Shown here piece after piece: positions 60,969 to 64,000 of a stretch of 64,000 nt of DNA. Position 1 is the stretch's first letter. Every line of letters starts with the position of its first letter. This DNA is from Paramecium octaurelia. Taxonomy: Eukaryota; Ciliophora; Oligohymenophorea; Peniculida; Parameciidae. The notes under the pieces were generated by a model that worked only from the letters and a program-made list of their open reading frames with translations, did no database searches and was not told the origin of the DNA. The stretch covers positions 210,002-274,001 of the forward strand of contig CAJJDP010000129.1 in assembly GCA_905182995.1 (NCBI GenBank), written 5' to 3'. A program made the translations under genes and the position numbers.

Positions 60969-62049
60969 TCATTAAATCAAAAAGACGATCATTAAAATAG
61001 CCATAGCAAGTGTCTAGGCGAACGAGGCTTCCACATCTGGTATCTCAGTGACACTTGCAGCAATGGCAGTCTAATTATATTATGAATTAAATTTACTCCT
61101 TTCAAAATCTTTCTTCCATTTAAGTGTTAGATGGGTCTGTTGTTGTGTTTTATTGGGAATACAGTAGAGTCACTAAGGAAATCCTAAAACTATTTCAATT
61201 AGGTTGATGAAATAGGTAAGGCTTATTAGAACACGACCCAATTGACAGTTTATGAACAAGGAAGTGTGGTTAAACTTCCATTATAATGATAATAGGTGTT
61301 ATCAGACATTTTGGAGAAGAAATCACTAATTTAGGTTATAAAATGGTTACTTTAAATCGAAGGATTCGACTTCTCCTGTAGCATTGGAATCGAACCATGG
61401 TTTAAATACTTCGTAATCTGTAGCACTTGCGGTTTCTTAAAACATAATTCCGAATACAGTGAGTTTGTTTTTCACTTTATTACAGTCTTATTCATCATCT
61501 TGGATAGCCTAGAATGATATTGTATTTACTTGATGAACAAAATGGATTTCCAAATCATAATATTTACCATCGATGGTATGTTCTGAGGGTGTATGAATGT
61601 GGAATTATTTGGCATAATAACGAATAACAGAGCCAGAAGCATCGGTTACCTCTATTTCTGAGTACTCTCCTTCATATTCTTTGGTGTATGGCTCTAAAAT
61701 TATGTCATCAAATTTATTACTGTTTGCTTCTTCATAAGCAGTATTAGCGTCCTTACTTTTATAGTTGATTTGTGGTTGGACAGATTCTTGAGTACTTCCA
61801 CTCGTCACTATTTCTATGGGAGATTAGAAACTACCCCCGCACGTTACAACAAAATCTGATATATCATCCTTAAATACCTGCCCAGTTTGCAGCGTTAGCA
61901 TAACTCCAACCTGCTGCACCAAAATCTGCTGCTGAAACACCGTCCGCATAAATTGGATCAGGAAGAGAGCAATAATCTCTGGTAACTTCTGTTGTAGCAG
62001 TTTCAGCCCTAATCATTGTAGATAACAAAGCAAAAATTCCAAATATCAT
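60969..62049 (-). CDS. Secreted alpha-carbonic anhydrase with hydrophobic C-terminus
   Basis: ATG 62049, TGA 60969-60971, introns of 22 nt (about 61856-61877), 25 nt (about 61322-61346) and 26 nt (about 61070-61095); about 335 residues. Signal peptide IFGIFALLSTMIRA. The alpha-CA fold shows SFQSPIEI, and the zinc ligands sit in QFHIHTPSEHTIDGKYYD and EIHFVHQ (two His in the first, one in the second). The segments YYHYNGSLTTLPCSQTVNW and NNRPIQHLNGRKI follow. It ends in a hydrophobic tail (FAQTLAMAILMIVFLIQ), suggesting a GPI anchor or membrane anchor. Interconverts CO2 and bicarbonate at the cell surface or in vacuoles. Confidence 0.93.
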
Positions 62050-62142
62050 GATTTAAATAATAATTTAGCATGAGTAAAGTATCCATTTATTCTTATCTAT
62101 TATTAAACTTAATAATATCTGATATATTAACATAAATCATTT

Positions 62143-64000
62143 TCATTTTTGTTATTATCTCTTTGCTGCTAATTCGGCTTTCTTTGATTGTAACATTTTC
62201 AATTCTGCCAATACTTCCTTTGGATCCTTCTTTTCCGTTACAGGAGCTGGTGAGGCCTTCTCTTCTTACTTAATTGGTTCGTTTTGACTCAACTACGTTA
62301 TTTATGAAGACATTAGCGTTTATGACTACATTAAATTAGATTAGGATCTCATCAACTTTTCTTACTCCTTTTGTTAAGCTTGCTTAGTTCTGTCCATTTA
62401 TGCTTTGGCCTAATGATCAATATGTTCTTACATTTTTATAATCAGTCCATATTCTCTCGATTTTCTAAAAAAACTCATCAGACTGGGTTTTTTGATCTTC
62501 ACAATAATGATTCAACAAATCTTTGTATACCAAATCTAGGTCCTTATTATTTTTATCAATTGTCCCACAAGCCTCTTCTAATTGATCAAATAAAATCTTG
62601 AATCTAAATTAAAAATTTAGTTGAATTTTTACTTTTCGGCAGCTTTGTCATTTGAATCTTCTCCTTAAGATTTTTAAGCTCTTTCAACCACTCTTTACAT
62701 TCTTTTTAATTCATTCAAATCTTATCCTATTGTTTACAATGAAATTTTAGATAGAAATTCATAATCTATCTTTGCCAAAAACTCAACGTCATACAAACAC
62801 CCAATTTCCCTTTCAATCTTCTCCAAAATCACGATCAATAAATTTGTCTTATTGTCATTTGATTTAACATCATCCAATTATGACATAATGTCTAACTTAA
62901 ATGCACTAGCTCCTCCTTTCGCTGATTGTCCATTCAAATAATTTCCATGTGCCAATGAATATTCCAATAAAATGGGTAGTTTCTCATCTTCTCTCTACAT
63001 CTTAATTCCAACCTTTATCTTCTCCTATTTTGCAGTTATTGTTTAGGCTAATTCTTTCCATTCATATGCAATTGTTATTGCCTCCACTCTCAATTTTATT
63101 TATGGTATCGGACTTAAATCCATAAAGAATTAATCTGGAACTGCCACTAAATTAATATCTTCAGGCTAATAATGTAAAAATAGTTCCTACTCTTCCTTCT
63201 CAGGAACAGCATTTATTAACATGCCAACTTTATCTTCCGTTAGCACATCGTAATCTATTGCCAAAAGTGCCTCCTTCAATGTAAAAGCACTTAGCTTTAA
63301 TCTTGAAATAACAAGTTCTACATTTTTGCATCTTTCTGAGGATAATTGAGATACCTTTTGTGGTTTCACAGGTTGTATTATTGTAGATTGTTGTCTCTAA
63401 GTTGGTTCTGGTCTTGAAAACTTCTCCTCTAGTAATTCTATGTCTAATTTAATCTTTTTATCATCTAATTTCTCCCAAATTGTTCCCTTTATCTTGTCTT
63501 CCTTAATCAACACCCATGGAACCTATTTCATTGGCTTAGTTGGATTGCATTTCTATTTTCCTGGTTTTGCTGCTCCTGGTGGAGGAGGAGGAGCTCTTCC
63601 AGGCACAGGAGGAGGAGGAGGCATTCCACCGGGAGGAGGAGGAGGTGGAGGAGGAAGTTTGCCCCCAGGAGGAGGAGGAGGTGGTGGAGGAGGAGGTGGA
63701 GCTAATGAACCACCAGGAGGAGGAGGTGGAGGCGGTGGAGGAGGAGGAGGTGCAGTTAACAAACCTCCTGGAGGAGGTGGTGGTGGTGGCGGAGGAGGTG
63801 GAGGAGCTATTTAAGGTGGTTGTGGAGCAGAATTAGTAGTATTTAGCTATGAAGCTGGGGCTGCTGATTGTAATTATTCAATAAGTTTAGATTGTTATTC
63901 TAGTTTATTTTCTAGTTCTTTCATTTCTTAAAAATACTTATCTTTTTATTCATAGATTTTTCTTAGTTATGCTTCCAGTTATGTGCATTTTTTTTCAGCT
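62143..64000 (-). CDS. Formin (FH1-FH2), 5' end outside window
   Basis: TGA 62143-62145, open to the right edge. At the right edge is a coiled coil (KELENKLEQQSKLIEQLQS). Then comes the FH1 region at 63555-63830, with four or more polyproline blocks of 6-14 residues separated by GG. The FH2 domain follows: KQVPWVLIKEDKIKGTIWEK, LAIDYDVLTEDKVGMLINAV, LPILLEYSLAHGNYLNGQ, KTNLLIVILEKIERE. Introns of 29 nt (about 62604-62632) and 22 nt (about 62404-62425) are needed. The tail is Q/S/K-rich, ending KKAELAAKR. Nucleates and elongates actin filaments with profilin-actin fed by FH1. Confidence 0.93.

Noticed and set aside
60973..61289. A small plus-strand gene with blocks such as GKAYQNTTQLTVYEQGS
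   Set aside because: The minus strand over the same bases completes an alpha-carbonic anhydrase with conserved segments (YYHYNGSLTTLPC, NNRPIQHLNGRKI), so the plus frame is a shadow.
61380..61415. tRNA T-loop-like sequence (ggttcgattcc on the minus strand)
   Set aside because: It lies in the carbonic anhydrase coding frame (FKPWFDSNATGE) and no acceptor or anticodon stem surrounds it.
63440..63836. Plus-strand glycine-rich and glutamate-rich open frames
   Set aside because: They are the antisense of the formin FH1 polyproline region; the minus frame continues into a clear FH2 domain.

Overview
The window reads as macronuclear (somatic) DNA of a Paramecium-like ciliate. Three things point there. 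Long protein-coding frames are full of TAA and TAG codons at positions where known families have glutamine, and they stop only at TGA. Introns are tiny (mostly 19-32 nt, GT...AG) and very frequent. Genes are packed head to tail with 10-150 bp between them in AT-rich DNA. All gene models here were spliced by eye under that code, so ends are usually firm and some exon joints are not. No rRNA, tRNA, CRISPR or transposon was recognised.

Left part (1-16.2 kb): on the minus strand, a partial Sel1-repeat protein with a VDKP-repeat linker, a coiled-coil protein, a polyglutamine pseudokinase and two small proteins. Then, on the plus strand, two large tandem paralogues of the TmcB-like PAS/transmembrane family. 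Middle-left (16.2-25.2 kb): two convergent hypotheticals, a CacyBP-like CS-domain protein, a Q-rich protein, a membrane histidine kinase with an unclear 5' half, a casein-kinase-1-like pseudokinase and a secreted cathepsin B-like protease.

Middle (25.5-42.1 kb): coiled-coil and signal-peptide/TM/polyQ proteins, a PP2C phosphatase, a PH domain fused to a permuted papain-like (C92/YiiX) amidase, small hypotheticals, translation elongation factor 1-alpha, a PKA catalytic subunit, an HMG-box protein, cytosolic arginyl-tRNA synthetase and an ankyrin-DHHC palmitoyltransferase. The EF-1-alpha gene has a 1.26 kb upstream-to-downstream gene-poor flank on one side that may hold a gene relic.

Right part (42.3-64 kb): a hypothetical gene interrupted by a 1.3 kb direct duplication joined by a single N, several small genes (including a RING-CH-like membrane protein), a 7 kb UvrD/TRANK1-like superfamily 1 helicase on the minus strand, then an FHA-domain protein, an ARL2-like GTPase and a thioredoxin-like membrane protein. 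That FHA/ARL2/thioredoxin stretch is also duplicated across a second single N. A secreted alpha-carbonic anhydrase and the C-terminal FH1-FH2 part of a formin close the window. Both N-joined duplications look like unmerged contig overlaps, but the first carries a local difference that has the size and ends expected of a short internal eliminated sequence. Signalling dominates the content: kinases and pseudokinases, phosphatase, PAS and histidine-kinase sensors, GTPase, PKA.
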